Positions 1 through 14,802 of a DNA stretch of 64,000 nt are shown here, piece after piece. How positions within the stretch are numbered: the stretch's first letter is position 1; the number at the start of each line of letters is the position of its first letter. Source of the stretch: Limanda limanda (Eukaryota > Chordata > Actinopteri > Pleuronectiformes > Pleuronectidae); NCBI RefSeq assembly GCF_963576545.1, contig NC_083649.1:10675646-10739645 (forward strand), read 5' to 3'. A model generated the notes under the pieces. It was not told where the DNA came from. It worked only from the letters and a program-made list of their open reading frames with translations, and did not search any database. Both the position numbers and the translations under genes were made by a program.

Positions 1-1028
1 CAATCTCTTGCCCGTATCACCTCATTTCTCCTTCCTCTCTCTCTCTTTCTATCCAATTTTTACTCCACGACTTTCCTTACTCTCCACCGCCCCTGTTTCA
101 CTGGGTTTTTTTCCTTTATCCTGATGAGTCAAAGTGGAGGATGTTCTCCATTCTTTTCCACACTCTCCCCCATTAGTCCATTAGAAGCTGCTGCAAGATG
201 TACATTATTCTGGTCTCAGGGGCCAAGCTATCACTTTCACTGTAGCCAGAGAGCCATAGAGAATCAAGGCGAGGGGCCTGGCATGCCTTGTTAGGTGTGT
301 CTCAAGCTTGAACGATTAGCAATTACACTGTCTGGCTCAACTTCTTGGGATTTGATGGAGTCAGCACGCTTGTCCAATCAGATATCAGGATGAAGTTGTT
401 TTCCCCCTCAGAGTGACTAAGCATTTGATGGTGGGGGTGGCTTTTTCTAAGTTTTGGTTTATATCGCTTGTTTTCTGTTTTTTTTTTTCACAGAAAATGA
501 TGCCTCCCAAATGCAAAATCAGAGGGTGTCAAGTCGAATGCAGTGCCAAGTCAAAACAGAAGTTATCTCAGGGCACTTTTCATATAGAGCACGTCTAGGC
601 CAGGGAATTTAGTATGATGACTAAGCGCTAAGAGACAGGATCAAAGAAAAAAGAGGGAGGGTGAGTGAGAGGTTGAGACAGAGAGGTGGGGGCCAATGTG
701 TGTGTGTGTGTGTGTGTGTGTGTTGGAGGCTGGGGGGTGAGATGGGGGGGGATTGTACAATGCTCAAAGTCATGTAAATTGAATGAGCCACCCTCCAACA
801 AAGTCAGAGCTCAAGGTGGTCCACACGAACTGTAGAGTGGCAGTTTGAAAACATTTTGTATTCTTCATTTGCCTACGCACAGTAGATCGGTCAGTGGGTT
901 CTTTTGGGGGGGGGGGGGGGGGGTTTGGTTTGAATGCTTGTTGGGTGTGAATGTTCACAATGAACGTGGTATCCAACGAGATGATGCTGAACTCTGCCTG
1001 GATGGCGAAGAAGGTAAAGTCTTTATGG
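1..1028. other. Gene-free stretch with short low-complexity runs
   Basis: This holds a GT tract at about 697-722 and an 18-base G run at 906-923. Nothing else is recognisable. Confidence 0.6.
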
Positions 1029-1539
1029 ATGACCACTAGGGTTGCAAAGGGGTGGCAAGTTTCCAGTAAATATCCGGAAACTTTCCTCGGGAATATTAAG
1101 CTCGGGAATTTCGGGAATTTTGAAAAAAAAAAAAACTATGCAAATTAAACGCTGAGCAATAAAAACATCATTCAAAACTCTATTTTAAAGATGTATGGAA
1201 TGCAGCACACACTGCATGTTGAGATTCAACCCTCCACTGTGCATTCTTCATCACATGCACAGATAATTCCCAGCATCCTTCACTCTACAGCAGGGCTACT
1301 GAGGCCTGCTGTAGTGTGCAGGACTAGTCAGGTAAGTTTCGATGATATCACTGGGGAAAATATATTAGCATGCTGATTGAGGATTGTTCATCTGTTCATC
1401 TAGCCTATTTCCATGCATTTATCCATCAATTGTAAAATATTTTTACAGACGATTCCAATTGTTTGGCTAACTATTTATATCTCTGGCATTGCATTAGTGT
1501 TTTTTTACAAACTTTTTTCTCATCTTATTCTACAGAACA

Positions 1540-1746
1540 ATGCCACGTGCACTATCTCATGTGTGGAGACATTTCACCTCATCCAATGTAGAAGGAAAGG
1601 CTGTGAACATTTACAAATACTGTGCAAAGACCTATGTTAAGAATGACACAACGATGCAGAAGCATATAGTCAAGTGCCCAAAGTTTCCTCAGGGCTCAAA
1701 TCAGATTATGACCCAACTAAATGTTTATATTTATGTCTGTATATGA
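1540..1746 (+). pseudogene. Decayed BED zinc-finger exon inside hAT copy 1
   Basis: The 68-codon frame begins MPRALSHVWRHFT and continues through KYCAKTY, MQKHIVKC and KFPQGS. This is a BED-type finger layout (aromatic HVW, Cys-x2-Cys, His-x3-Cys) as used for DNA binding by hAT transposases. The first zinc ligand is lost: the position expected to be Cys before K-Y-C is Tyr (IYKYC). A splice-acceptor-like TTATTCTACAG sits just upstream of the ATG, suggesting the ancestral element had a spliced transposase. The rest of the transposase is absent. Confidence 0.75.
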
Positions 1747-1791
1747 CAAGGTAAATACAGTTAGTATAAATTACCCACAACATTTCCAGTT

Positions 1792-1879
1792 TATTCCCGT
1801 TAATACCCGTTAATTCCCGTTAATTCCCGTGTATTCCCGTTAATTCCCGTTAATTCCCGTTAATTCCTGTTAATTCCCA
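1792..1879 (+). repeat. Subterminal ten-base repeats of hAT copy 1
   Basis: About nine tandem variants of TTAATTCCCG lie 45-130 bases inside the right terminus. The mirror block in the other copy is at about 7797-7880. Subterminal repeats of this kind are typical transposase binding sites in hAT elements; function here is inferred from that precedent. Confidence 0.75.
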
Positions 1880-1932
1880 TGGAAAGTTTCCAACTTTGAT
1901 TATTCCCGGAATTTTGCAGCCCTAATGACCAC

Positions 1933-4900
1933 TGACAATCGTTGTAGGAGAGAGAGGGAGAGTGAAGCACCGGGCGTTTTCCTTCTGTTGTTTTTGTCAG
2001 TTCCATTTGGCTTAAACTTTTGAAAGTAAACGGCAGATCGTGCAATTTTAGTTAGCCACACATCTGTGCACACAAATTATCTTTCTGCACACACAGTCCT
2101 CTCTCTCTTAGGTGGGGGGGGATATGGCTGGGAGGGGATGGCAGACTCACTAGGTTGATCAGAGGGATGGTCTCTTTGGTCGTTTTGGTTTAAAGGCGAT
2201 GAGTCGGTACACATAGCGATCTCTGGAATTCAGAGTAGTCTAGTTTCACACAAGCTGGTTTTATCCCTAGTTTTGTTCTGGCAAGAGAGACGTTGCCAAA
2301 CCTCTTGGAAACTTTAAACTCTCTGTTGTAAACAAGTAAGACTTTGTTCCATGAGGCAGATTAAAGCTGTGTAATGCCTCTTAAGAAGTCAATGGGCTGT
2401 GACATTGAGCATTGACTTGTAAAAGCATTTTAGAATGTGAGCCAACATCTCAGAAAAGACATACATTCGTTTTCTGCACAATTATGACAATGTGCGATTT
2501 AAATGTTTGAATGGAGTTAGTTTTTTCCTGTATTGTGGATCATAGAAACCTTTAATCACAAGCAAAAAAGGGGCTAGACTGGCTGTGATAATATCCATCC
2601 CTCCTCATCCCTGACCTTAAAACAGCTCAGCCTCGTTAAGCATCCCACCACCAACACACAAACACGCAAATCCTCCTTTCATTCCCGTCCATCCCTCTGC
2701 CTCCGTAACCCGAAAGCCCTCCTGCAGCCCTGTAGCCCGTCAGCTCTGTGGCCTGTTACCCAGGCAGCAAAGTGATGGATTTGTTTTCATCAGATCTCGT
2801 GACCTCCCCTCTAGCCAAGCACTGGCAGCACAGCCCTGACTGTGAATAACATTCGCCCCATCGCCCCACCCTCACGCCACCTCTGCAAGGACTGTAGATG
2901 ACCTTTAAACTTCAATTCAACACGAGCATATTTCCTCGGTATGCAGAGAGGGAGGGTTAGAAATAAGGAAAGAGAGGGTAATAACTTCAGAGGCAAGCGT
3001 TTATGAGCTAGGGCAAGTTCACACAGTGCCCATTGATCACTGTCAGCTATCTGCTGATGATAGACTCAGACATCGAAGCATAAACAGAAATCTTTTTCCA
3101 AGTGTAAGTTCTACCCTTACACTGCAAACATTTTCCAGTTATACGATCTGTATTATTTAGTTAACTGACAGTCGATGTGTGTTAAGAGCTCTATTGTGTT
3201 TTCATGAGTCATGACAGTGACTCATGATAGCTGAAATCTGCAAGGACAGTGGTCATTAAACACAACCTTCTCACTCCTGGTGTTTTCCCATCGCATGTCC
3301 TCCATGAATGATCTGGAGACGGCAGAAAAATCGTTTGAACTCCTCCCCTAAAATCACTTTATGTCTCAGCAGCAGATTCAGCAGTATATATCAAAACTGA
3401 ATGACATGTAAAAAATTGAATCTGAAGAGTTGAAACAAGGCTACGGGCTGAATTGTCTAGAGTTTATCTTGTCTGTCTTGTTTCTGCTGTCACAAACGAT
3501 GTCAGTGAAAAGTGTCACTAGTTCTTTCTGGGCCTGGAGTCTTCAAATAAATAACATGAAGGTTCTGTTATAAACTAGGGGTGTGAGGTTTGAAATGATC
3601 ACTCTCATATTACCAGTCATCTCTGTCTGTCGGTCTGCATATGGCTCACAAATCTTGGGAACCAATTCTATTATTTTGTAGGTATGTTGAATAACCACCT
3701 ATAAATCTATAGCTTAACGTCTGCATTTTACAATAGAGGTATTCTCAATTCAAATAAGATTGATGAAATAAGCAAAGTGTGCAAGGGCGGAGCTGTGTTT
3801 TATGCTTTGTTTAATATCTAACCAAATTTTCAAATAAATGACAATCAGAGAAGAGTATAAAGTCACGATACTGTGAAACTACAGTGGTTGCACATCAGAT
3901 ATCGAAAGACAGGACCACCCACTCCACACCATGTCCCCCCATAAGGCTTGTTGGAGTATCACCATGTCAAAACTGCCCCTACTGTACTCAAATCATACAA
4001 AGGATACAGCATTGGTTCTGCCCCCCCCTGCAGCAAGATGTGTGCTTCATCATGACACGCCCTTAGACCCTTTCAATTATCACTTGAGCTGTCTCTTTGT
4101 CTAACTCCATCTCTCTCCCCTCTTGTTTTGCACCATATCTCTATCTCGCCTTCTTTCTTCTTCGTTCTGAGCAACTCTATGACAAGTCTTCAGTCCTCTG
4201 CGTTTCCTTATTGGTCCAGGCAAGTCATTGCTAAGCTGCCCCAAACACATTTTAGAGAGTGGATTTGTGGGCACATGGACAAGGAGGGAGGGAGCGGGGG
4301 GGCTTATTCAATTTCACTCCCTGTAGGTCTTCTCATACAGCAAAATACCAGCGCGTGAAATGTCAGGCACACTCTCTGCTCCGGCTCTCTCTGACTCTGT
4401 AGTTCTGTCTGGATCTGTCTGCAGAGGCTCATTCCCTGCGCCTTTACTTTGAAAGCTTGCAATCCCCCAGTGTACGCGGTTCGGACGTGCACCGAGCTTG
4501 TTTGGGCCATTGATAAGGAGGTGTGTCAGTGATGTGCGGTCAAAGTGGTCAAAGTGTTGAAAGTGTTTCCCTTGTGGAAGTTAGAGGTGCCTGTTTTGAC
4601 AGCAAATAAGGTGGGAGGTCGGTGTCTGAATGCTAATGCAGGCCAAAGCAGCGCTGAAGCTTCTTTCAGTGATGGAGAGCGGAGAGGGAGCGCAGGAGGA
4701 ACTTCAGCTGTTGGTGTTTCGCTCTATACATCTCACAACTGCTCTTTGACCCACTTACTGAATGTCTCCATTTTTTGCGAAAACTGCATCCGCAAAACTC
4801 TGCACCGAACCCAATGATATATCAGAGTTGAATCTGGACCTGCCTGGGCAAGTTAACAGATGTCCCATGTCAAATTAAGTGGGTTACGGACTCCTTGTCC

Positions 4901-4968
4901 TCCTGTTTTGCTGGTTTGGAGTTTGAAATGTGTTTCTGGAAAGGTTTCTGTGAATTGTTGCAGCTACA
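1933..4968. other. Unique noncoding sequence
   Basis: No coding frame of interest, microsatellite or recognised repeat was seen between hAT copy 1 and the GATA array. Confidence 0.55.
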
Positions 4969-5457
<489 letters not shown>

Positions 5458-5830
5458 TACCTTATTCATCCCCGAAGGGAAATTAAGTTGTCATAGCAGC
5501 CGGTATATTTGAATACAATAAAATACAATACAATAGAATAAAATAAAAAATATTGAGGTAGAAAGAATAAAAACAGAAACACAAGATAAATAGGTAGATA
5601 AGGTGCAGTGGCAAGATGATGGTAATAGTACTGATGATATGATGGTAATGTTATTGTTAGACAGTATATAAAAATAGTACAGTATATATGGTATATAATA
5701 TAACATAATATATATTTATATATATGATAGTAATTATACCAATATAATAGCAGTATATAGTAATAATGGCAGCAACAGTATATATAATAATAATAGTAAT
5801 AGTAATAATAATAATGCTCTCCTGCATCTG
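5458..5830 (-). mobile_element. Non-LTR retroposon 3' tail (CR1/L2/Rex1-like), minus strand
   Basis: Read on the minus strand the segment ends AATTTCCCTTCGGGGATGAA, then TAAGG-TAATC and (TATC)n. This is a 3' end widespread in fish CR1/L2-like retroposons. The sequence behind it is very AT-rich (many TATA and ATAATA runs), and its 5' boundary is unclear. No reverse transcriptase coding sequence remains. The family name is from memory. Confidence 0.6.
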
Positions 5831-7128
<1,298 letters not shown>

Positions 7129-7751
7129 TCCCTGTGCTTCTTTATCGCAGTGGAAACATCATTATAACCAGCAGTAGCTGCCTCGCACGAATCAATTTTT
7201 ACGTTGACGCTCGGTGAGGGAATTGCTCATTCCATTTCCTAAATGTTCTCATCATTGATCTGGGCCTTGAGTACTCTCTGATAAATGGTCCTGGCCTGTA
7301 AGGTACACACATGCACACACATCCTATTATTATTATACTAATTAGTTAGCATTAAAAAAAATGTATTTATTCAACAAACTGCTCGGTTTTGGCATCATTT
7401 GTTAAATGCTGCTGGAAGTTTTTTACAGTACCAACGTGTTTCAGAATATCCAAATGATTGAAAAAAGCTGGAGGCTGCATTTAACTAATGCCAAGCAACT
7501 GCAGGTCAGGTGCTGTAATATTCTTCTCTGCCACAATTACAGCAAAATGATATTATGCCAGTTAAATACCAATTAACAAGGCCGGTCCGAGCACATTGAC
7601 CAAGTGAGTTAACTACACAGTCATTGAGAGGCAGAGGAAAGCGTGATCAGGAAATCAGAACAGTAAATCCCTCACTGTTTGAACTTGCATTAACAGCTTA
7701 TGTAAGAAATTAATGGAGGAATATGAAATCAAAAAGCTCTGGAGTTCAGAT

Positions 7752-8636
7752 TAGGGTTGCAAAATTCCGGGAATATTCAAAGTTGGAAACTTTCCATGGG
7801 AATTAACGGGAATTAACGGGAATATACGGAATTAACGGGAATAAACGGGTATCTACGGGAATTAACGGGAATAAACAGGAAATGTTGTGGGTAATTTATA
7901 CTAACTGTATTTACTTTGTCATATACAGACATAAATATAAACATTTTGTTTTGTCATAGGCTGATTTGAGCCCTGAGGAAACTTTGGGCACTTGACTATA
8001 CGCTTCTGCATCGTTGTGTCATTCTTATAGGTCTTTGCACAGTATTTGCAAATGTACACAGCCTTTCCTTCTACATTGGATGGGGTGAAATGCCTCCACA
8101 CATGAGATAGTGCATGTGGCATTGTTCTGTAGAATAAGATGAGACAAAAGTTTGTAAAAAAACGCTAATGCAATGCCAGAAATATAAATAGTTAGCCAAA
8201 CAATTGGAATCGTCTGTAAACATAATTTACAATTGATGGATAAATGAATGGAAATGGCTAGATGAACAGATCAACAATACTCAATCAGCATGCTAATATA
8301 TTTTCCCGAGTAATATCATCGGATCTTACCTGACTAGTCCTGCACACTACAGCAGGCCTCAATAGCCCTGCTGTAGAGTGAAGGATGCTGGGAGTTATCT
8401 GTGCATGAGATGGAAGAATGCACAGTGGAGGGTTAAAATGCAACATGCATCGTGTGCTGCATTCCATACATCTTTAAAATAGAGTTTTGAATGATGTGTT
8501 TATTGCTCAGCGTTTAATTTGCGTATTATTATTTTTTTTAAATTCCCAAAATTCCCGGGGAGCTAAACTTTCCATGGAAAGTTTCCGGAAAGTTTCTGGA
8601 AATTTACCGGAAACTTTCCGCCCCTTTGCAACCCTA
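7752..8636 (-). mobile_element. Nonautonomous hAT-type DNA transposon, copy 2 (inverted)
   Basis: The 885 bp copy is in the opposite orientation to the one at 1037-1924. It begins TAGGGTTGCAAAATTCCGGG, which is the reverse complement of the right end of copy 1, and ends CCCTTTGCAACCCTA. The flanks are GTTCAGAT (7744-7751) and TTTCAGAT (8637-8644), an 8-bp target duplication with one mismatch. It is full length at both ends. It contains subterminal repeats (about 7797-7880) and a BED-finger remnant on the minus strand. Confidence 0.9.
7919..8122 (-). pseudogene. Decayed BED zinc-finger exon inside hAT copy 2
   Basis: The 67-codon minus-strand frame begins MPHALSHVWRHFT and includes CKYCAKTYKN, MQKRIVKC and KFPQGS. 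It is collinear with the frame in copy 1. Both Cys of the Cys-x2-Cys pair remain, but the His of His-x3-Cys is Arg (KRIVKC). The two copies have therefore lost different zinc ligands, so neither encodes a complete finger. Confidence 0.75.
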
Positions 8637-8644
8637 TTTCAGAT

Positions 8645-9540
8645 GCGAAGCAGATGATGAACAGCAGCTTGGTGTCACACAAATGTCACACGTATTGGGC
8701 CCAAGCATCCGTTTGAAAAATAGCTTTCATCTTTTCACTGCGTTTTTTAATCGGTTGAAACATACGTTGAGTAGCTAAGTTCAGATACATCAAATACGCC
8801 TCTGTGATTGATTGGACTGGTTTATCGCAACAAAACAATAATGTAGTGAACCTGAGAACAGCATTCATTTAGCAGTTCAGACAGGCCTGAGAAACCCATA
8901 GATGCTAATCTTTTTGTAATAAACTGCCACCGCTACTCCCACATGCAGAGTGTTCCTGTGGAAATCTGGTGGTTTACACACAGAGGTAAAACTAACAAAT
9001 TGATGCATTAAAGTTCAGTCCTGACCTTGGAAACAGTAGGTGGACTAAAGACAAAATCCTAATTGAAGATCCTCCCACCGGTTTTTATCCGCAGCCTGAC
9101 ACCACATCTCACAAACAACTGAGCAGCCTCCATCTGCTGATGAAGCTCAGGACTGCTCTCGTGGAAACATGTTGCCGTTTTGCTCAAGCTGACTCCTACA
9201 CATGTTGAACAGTTTGCCAACATTTCTGTCGTCAGTTTGTTGAAGACCACCTGCAGTTAGAATCCTGATTCCCACCGGATGGACATTTGGTTTTATTGCA
9301 AACTCCAACTGGACTTTTGAAGATTCACTACAGTTTTCCTGCTTGACCTGAGTAAGGGCTTTCATTCCCTCAAATTAATATCATGAATCTCATGGTCAGA
9401 TGACAAACATGGCTCTAAAGAAAAGGAATGACCATGAACTTTTAATAGTGTGTCTACAGGTGAGGAAAATGCAAGCTATTCAGTATGTGTGGATTGAATT
9501 GTGATTTGGAGCAGCTCTATAAACAAAGCTACAATGAACA
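8645..9540. other. Unique noncoding sequence
   Basis: Nothing recognisable on either strand. Confidence 0.55.
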
Positions 9541-10060
9541 TAAAAGTAAGAGTGTGGCTGTGTGTGTGGTATTAATCATTTTGTTGGGACCTAAATCTTT
9601 TCCATAGTCACATTATAGGCACCTCCCTGTGGACAAAAAAGCAAATCCATCTGCAAAAATCATTAAATTCAATTAAATAAAAAGATGTGGACATATTTTT
9701 ATATCAGATTAAGGTTAGGATAGGGTAAGGCGTACAGGTTTGGGTTTAGATTGAAGTTTAGGTGAGGGTTATGATAAGGACTTAGGATAAAGTTTAGGAC
9801 AAGTGGTTGGACAAGGTTTCCAGGAGTTAAGTATAAACGTAATTTTTCTCCAAAGTCATGGATACACATCTGTCTGTGTAGTCCAGGTATTACTAATGTT
9901 GTGGGGACCTCAATCCACTCAATCTATTTGTATCGTCACATTATAGGGATTATAGGAAGCAGGTCCCCATAATGTAAATCATATAGGTTTCAAGTTAGAG
10001 CCCCCAGGAAATCAATATAAGTCCATTGAAATGTGAGGGCATGGACACAAGAACATGAAC
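9541..10060. repeat. Fish interspersed repeat with GTGGGGACCT/CCCCATAATG ends
   Basis: There are two related halves. Each has a TTG(T/G)GGGACCT start, a CACATTATAGG segment and, between them, GGTTAGGATAGGGTAAGG-like runs. The second half reads GTGGGGACCTCAATCC followed by GTCCCCATAATGTAAA. I recall this combination from a common teleost repeat. Boundaries are approximate, and no coding potential is seen. Confidence 0.5.
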
Positions 10061-11362
10061 ATGCAAGTATCCATTTACATGAAAACACTGCTCCACCTCC
10101 AATCCATCAAATGCATGGAATACACGGAGTAGAATGAAGTGTCGGCCGGGCGTACCAACATGAATACACAGTACTTTTAAACCAGAAGTACCTTGAGCAA
10201 TTTAATAAAGCCCCTGTATCTGCACAAACATAATATCTATGTTCTTGCTCCGAGCCACTTCCTCTGTAAATACACAACGGTGTGTTCAAATCTGCGTCGG
10301 GATCTCTGCTTCGCTCTCTGTCTCTCACTTCCCCCACTTATTCTCTATCTACTTTACCTTCCTCTCTTTCTCCATTTTCTCTCTCTGCTCACCTCACACA
10401 TTATATTTTGAAAGCTCTCAGGCCTCTGTGCAGCCGCTGGAGTGAACCTAACATTATTTGCATTCTTAATGAGTGCTCTCCGAAAGGCACTCTTCTGTAA
10501 CAGCATGGGCTGCAGTAGTAAACACAATATCAACAAAAAACATACATGCATAGGCTCTTTAAAGGGACGGCCTCTGTAATGAGTCAGATGGGGAGTGGCA
10601 GTGCCAAGATGCTCTTTTCCAATTAATGATCTCAATATTACGGAAGACTAGAGCAGGAATAATGATCTGGGTCCGTCTCCGTGCCTGAATTACAGCCTTC
10701 AATTGTATTATTTATATCAGAATACTCAGCAGGCAGAGATGCAGAGGCCTGGAGAGTGATTCTGACACCATGCGAGATGTGAAGTCTTCGCACTGTCCCC
10801 GGGGAAACTCGGTTTTCAGATCTAGCAAAGACAACAGTGTGAGTCAAGTGCAGCAGTAGACAACACACAACACACTAAAGAACCGTCCAGCTCTACAAAC
10901 CTATTTTACTGGATTATTCCAGACATTATAAATGTAAAGCCTTGTCTCCTTCAACATTCCTGTGGGGTTTTCAGGTAAAAACTTGTTAGATTGATGTCTT
11001 TCATTTCAATGCTGCTGAGTCAGGTCTGTGCAGGTACAGGCTGGTTTAAATGATTCAAGAGATGAGGGTGACGGGATGCAACTGATGTGTTTTTCATGGA
11101 TCTAAAACCATAAAAGGCTCAATCAACATCACATTCTAAAAAAAAATTCCGGGACGTATGTGACACGTGATTATTGATCTTAAATTGTTCTTTTCTTTCT
11201 CTATAAGGACCAAGAGACCTTGTGAACTATATAGAGTAAAAACATGGGTATGCAGGTATAAGTACTCTATGTGTATGTTTTTTTCTTTTAATATAAATGT
11301 TCCCTTGAGCTAGTTCAGCTGAGAGGAAACGGATTATAGGCACCAGAACAACATGAAGGTTG
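10061..11362. other. Unique noncoding sequence
   Basis: There is a pyrimidine-rich run at about 10310-10395 and one isolated octamer (10456-10463). No gene is recognisable. Confidence 0.55.
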
Positions 11363-11950
11363 GTCAATCAATCAATCAATCAATCAAATTTTATTTGTAT
11401 AGCCCACATTCACAAATAACAATTTGTCTCATAGGGCTTTAACATGGTGTGACATCCTCTGTCCTTAACCCTCAACAAGAGTAAGGAAAAACTACTAAAA
11501 ACCCTTTTAACAGGTAAAAATATGTAGAAACCTCAGAGAGAGCCACATGTGAGGGATCCCTCTCCCAGGACGAACAGAAGTGCAATAGATGTCAAGTGTA
11601 GGAAAACATCATCGGGATTAAAGTTTTTTAGCAGCATCGATAAGGGTAAACATTTTTGAAGGATAACTTCAATACTAAATGTCAAGTAGTCCTGCTGCAA
11701 TCATAGTCTCTGGTCAGCAGCCAGCAAGATCATGATCCAGCATCAGGATGGGATCCACTTTAGTCCACAGTCATTGTCCACTGCCGCCAGTTAGGATCCG
11801 TCATCAGCCGCTGCCTTGGTCGTGGTCCACCACCATCCGATGCCAACGCGACAAAGGATCCTCCATTATCACACATTAACTCCAGTCGCCGCCGCAGAGC
11901 TGCATTTAATCCTCCAGCTTATCGTTTTACTTTTATCGTCCAAAAATCTA
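11363..11950 (-). mobile_element. Retroposon 3' end with (TTGA)n tail, minus strand
   Basis: On the minus strand the element ends in CTATACAAATAAAATTTGA and then (TTGA)n; on the + strand this appears as TCAA repeats at 11364-11388. The interior carries the segments AGGGCTTTAACATGGTGTGA, CCTTAACCCTCAACAAGAGT and GGATCCCTCTCCCAGGACG, a recognisable abundant teleost retroposon (RTE/Expander-like in my memory). No open reading frame survives, and the inner boundary near 11950 is uncertain. Confidence 0.65.
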
Positions 11951-14458
11951 CTGCTTTAGTTTGTCATGTCGTCTTTATAAAGTTATATTATGTAATTATT
12001 GTGTTAACAGCTTGTAACACCACCCACATTAATAGGGTCATGTCATTTTGTTGTGTAAATGTAACAAATGTCTTTTTAAAACGTGCTACGGTTCTGAGGA
12101 CAAATCTATTCCTGCATTCAGTGGGATGATATTTCTATATCAATGCATTGTAGATGATAGGCTTTATTAAATAACTTCAGATAAGTTGTGAAAAACACAT
12201 CTATCCATTGTACCAGTAAGATGGGGCTACATTAAACAGTCCTCACCATTTATCACAACAATTGGACAAATTTGATCACTCCTCGGCACAAATTTGTTTT
12301 TGTTCACTCCATTTCCCAGAGCCCATCCACCCAGCAGCAAAGTCCCGGCCTCCTCCACCTGTAATAAATCAAGAGTGCGTTCTCTGGAGTGTGTGCACTC
12401 ACACGTTTTATGCGGTGATGAGCGGTTTGTAATGGCCAGAAAATTTGAAACACACGAAAAAGTTGTCATTTTTTTTGTTTTGGTTTAATGAGGGTTCCTC
12501 TCTGTTGTTTTCCAACTTTGTGAAGCAGCAGCATGCCAGCAAGAGGAGAGGGGGGGGGGGGGGGGACTGTCCTCCTGCAGTTTGTCTATTTCTATCGCCA
12601 TGCATAATTTAAAACACGGGGCTATTTTGGGGCGTTATGCAGACGGGCAAGAGAGGGTTGGCCAAGTGAGTCTGAGCACAGGACTAATGGTGGTAATGGC
12701 TGCAATTATATTCTATATCTATACTATATTTAGAGTTTGGGCTGACAAAGTCACTGCCGTCTCCCTTACAGACTTTGTCACTTTGAAAGAAAGGGAGCCA
12801 TCTCATTTCTGCTTTTTCCCATTTGTCTATTAGTCTGTGCTAGCTTCTGTGTCTGAGCTCTAAGTTATCTCGGCTCTGCTAACCTATCTGTGGCCGCAGT
12901 GACGATGCTGGTGCAATGACTAAAAACGCACAACACCAATCAGATGGAGCAACAACAATTTGTCTGCTCGTTGTTTGACATCTTTAGTGCACTTGCTCCA
13001 AGAGTTTTTTCGAAGAAACAGCTGTTTCTGCAGACATAACCCTTTTTCAAATTGTCACAGACATCCCCAAAAAAGTTTTTAAATGTTAGGACCTGGACTT
13101 TAAAACTTCATCAGGAAGTAAGGCTACAAAAAACATATACCCTGAGTGAAATGAATGACATTTACTCTGAATAAGATTTACACTTCCTACCCCAAATAGT
13201 TTTTTTCTTCATGCCGATTAATTTGCAGTATACGACTGTTATAAACATCCCCACCCAGTGCTGTACATCAGCCTAGTTTTGTCAGTATATGCCGTGCAAA
13301 CTATAAAACTTTCATGTCTGGCCTTCTAACCCTTTCCCCCATTCAGGCTTTTCTCTAGAGGAAGATGCAAGCTCATCACTAACAACTCGGGTGTCACAGT
13401 GTTCCGGATGGAGGGAAATTCTCTCACATGTTCATATTTCTCTCAGTAGTCATCACATGCTGGTCGGGGGTTGACATGATTTATAGAGTTCCCTCTGAAT
13501 AAATAATCCGTTGTGGTGCCGGGGAATCAGGGATAGGTGATGCATAGGCTTAGAGTGATAGAGAGGAGTGTATGGAGGACAGGATGGAGGGATAGGGTGG
13601 AGGGATGGATGGAGGTAAAGATATTAAGAGGAGAGGGGGACTCGGTTAGGTTGTTTGCTCACTTGTTAAAAGCAAATTGTTTGTCCGCCTGTTACTTTTA
13701 AGTATGTAAACCAGCAATACACACTTTCATGCAATTAAATCACCATTAGTGGCTTTTAGAATGGTTTTACTTCACAACACATTAAATGTTAGGTTTAAAA
13801 CTAACAGTTGAATCAACTTTATTAGCTGTTAGAGCATATTTAATGTAACTACATGTTGTTTTACTCATGTTTATTTAATGCTGAGCTGCTGGGAAACGTC
13901 TTAAATTCTGCATAATGGCGCCTGGGTCTGCTGGAGCTGGATGTTACAGAGCTATGACACAGCAAATGCTGTAGCCTACTGGCAGCTCACAGGCTGTATA
14001 TAATGGACGATGCATATATTCCCCCTCCCACTGTCTAGAAACGAAGCCAGCGGATTTGCTTCGCCACAGTATGAGATAAGTCGCCCCCTCGCTTGCACTG
14101 AACAGAAGTGATCAGGAGGCGAAGGTTTGCCACGGCTACATTCGAGTATGTGGGACCTTACCTTCGATCTTAGATGAATTTTAAAGTATCAAACAAGTGC
14201 TTATAACCAAACACACGAAAAGAAAGTGTGATGAGAAGTGCCTCGAACAATTTGACTTGCAATTTGAATGTTTTGGTTTGGGCACTGTCCCATCCACTAA
14301 CATGGAGGAAGCGCGATTTATAACCTATACTGCAGTTGTCCACAAGGTATTGAACAGGATGGAGAGCATTAATGTCGTCCATCTTCATTACAGTCTAGTA
14401 CAACACACAACGTATTTTATATATGTAAAAATATATCCTAAGAGAAAACATTAATTGT
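11951..14458. other. Unique noncoding sequence
   Basis: There is a 16-base G run at 12550-12565, a 10-bp inverted repeat (12743-12752 with 12771-12780) and a purine-rich run at about 13555-13640. No gene is recognisable. Confidence 0.55.
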
Positions 14459-14802
14459 ATTTGCATCTTCTATTCACTTGGCACTGGTGCTCCGGCTTTG
14501 TGCATCAATTATGCATGTTACAGGGCTTTTTGCAAAGTACTTATGCAAATGAAACCTATATGAAGTTCGAGGAGGCCACTTCCTTTTGTTGATGCCAAGT
14601 ATCAAACGAAAAAGGTAGAGATCACAAGAGGAGGAAATGGAAAGCTGCATCCATACGCATCTCTCTCTCTGAAGTGAGCACTATGGAGGAACCTTTGATA
14701 CTCAATCGAGCCACTGAACTCTACGTTGATTTGCATTCCAACGTATCGTATACATAACATGAGCGAAGAGAGTAAGTGTTTGCTCTACACGTTCATGCAA
14801 AT
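14459..14802. promoter_or_regulatory. Cluster of four perfect POU octamer motifs, candidate enhancer
   Basis: ATTTGCAT occurs at 14459-14466 and 14729-14736, and ATGCAAAT at 14543-14550 and 14795-14802. That is two in each orientation within 344 bp. The DNA between them is of mixed composition and carries no repeat I recognise. It also contains CATCAATTATGCATG (14504 onward). Elsewhere in the window I noticed only isolated octamers (for example 10456, 31448, 46131, 50830). The enhancer role is inference. Confidence 0.45.

Larger units (their letters stand above)
1037..1924 (+). mobile_element. Nonautonomous hAT-type DNA transposon, copy 1
   Basis: The 888 bp element starts TAGGGTTGCAAAG and ends with CTTTGCAGCCCTA-like sequence (TTTTGCAGCCCTA), giving terminal inverted repeats. 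It is flanked by a perfect 8-bp target site duplication, ATGACCAC, at 1029-1036 and 1925-1932. Eight-base duplications are diagnostic of the hAT superfamily. Inside are a decayed BED-finger exon (1540-1746) and a block of ten-base subterminal repeats near the right end. No transposase catalytic domain is present, so the copy cannot move itself. A second, oppositely oriented copy lies at 7752-8636. Confidence 0.9.
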
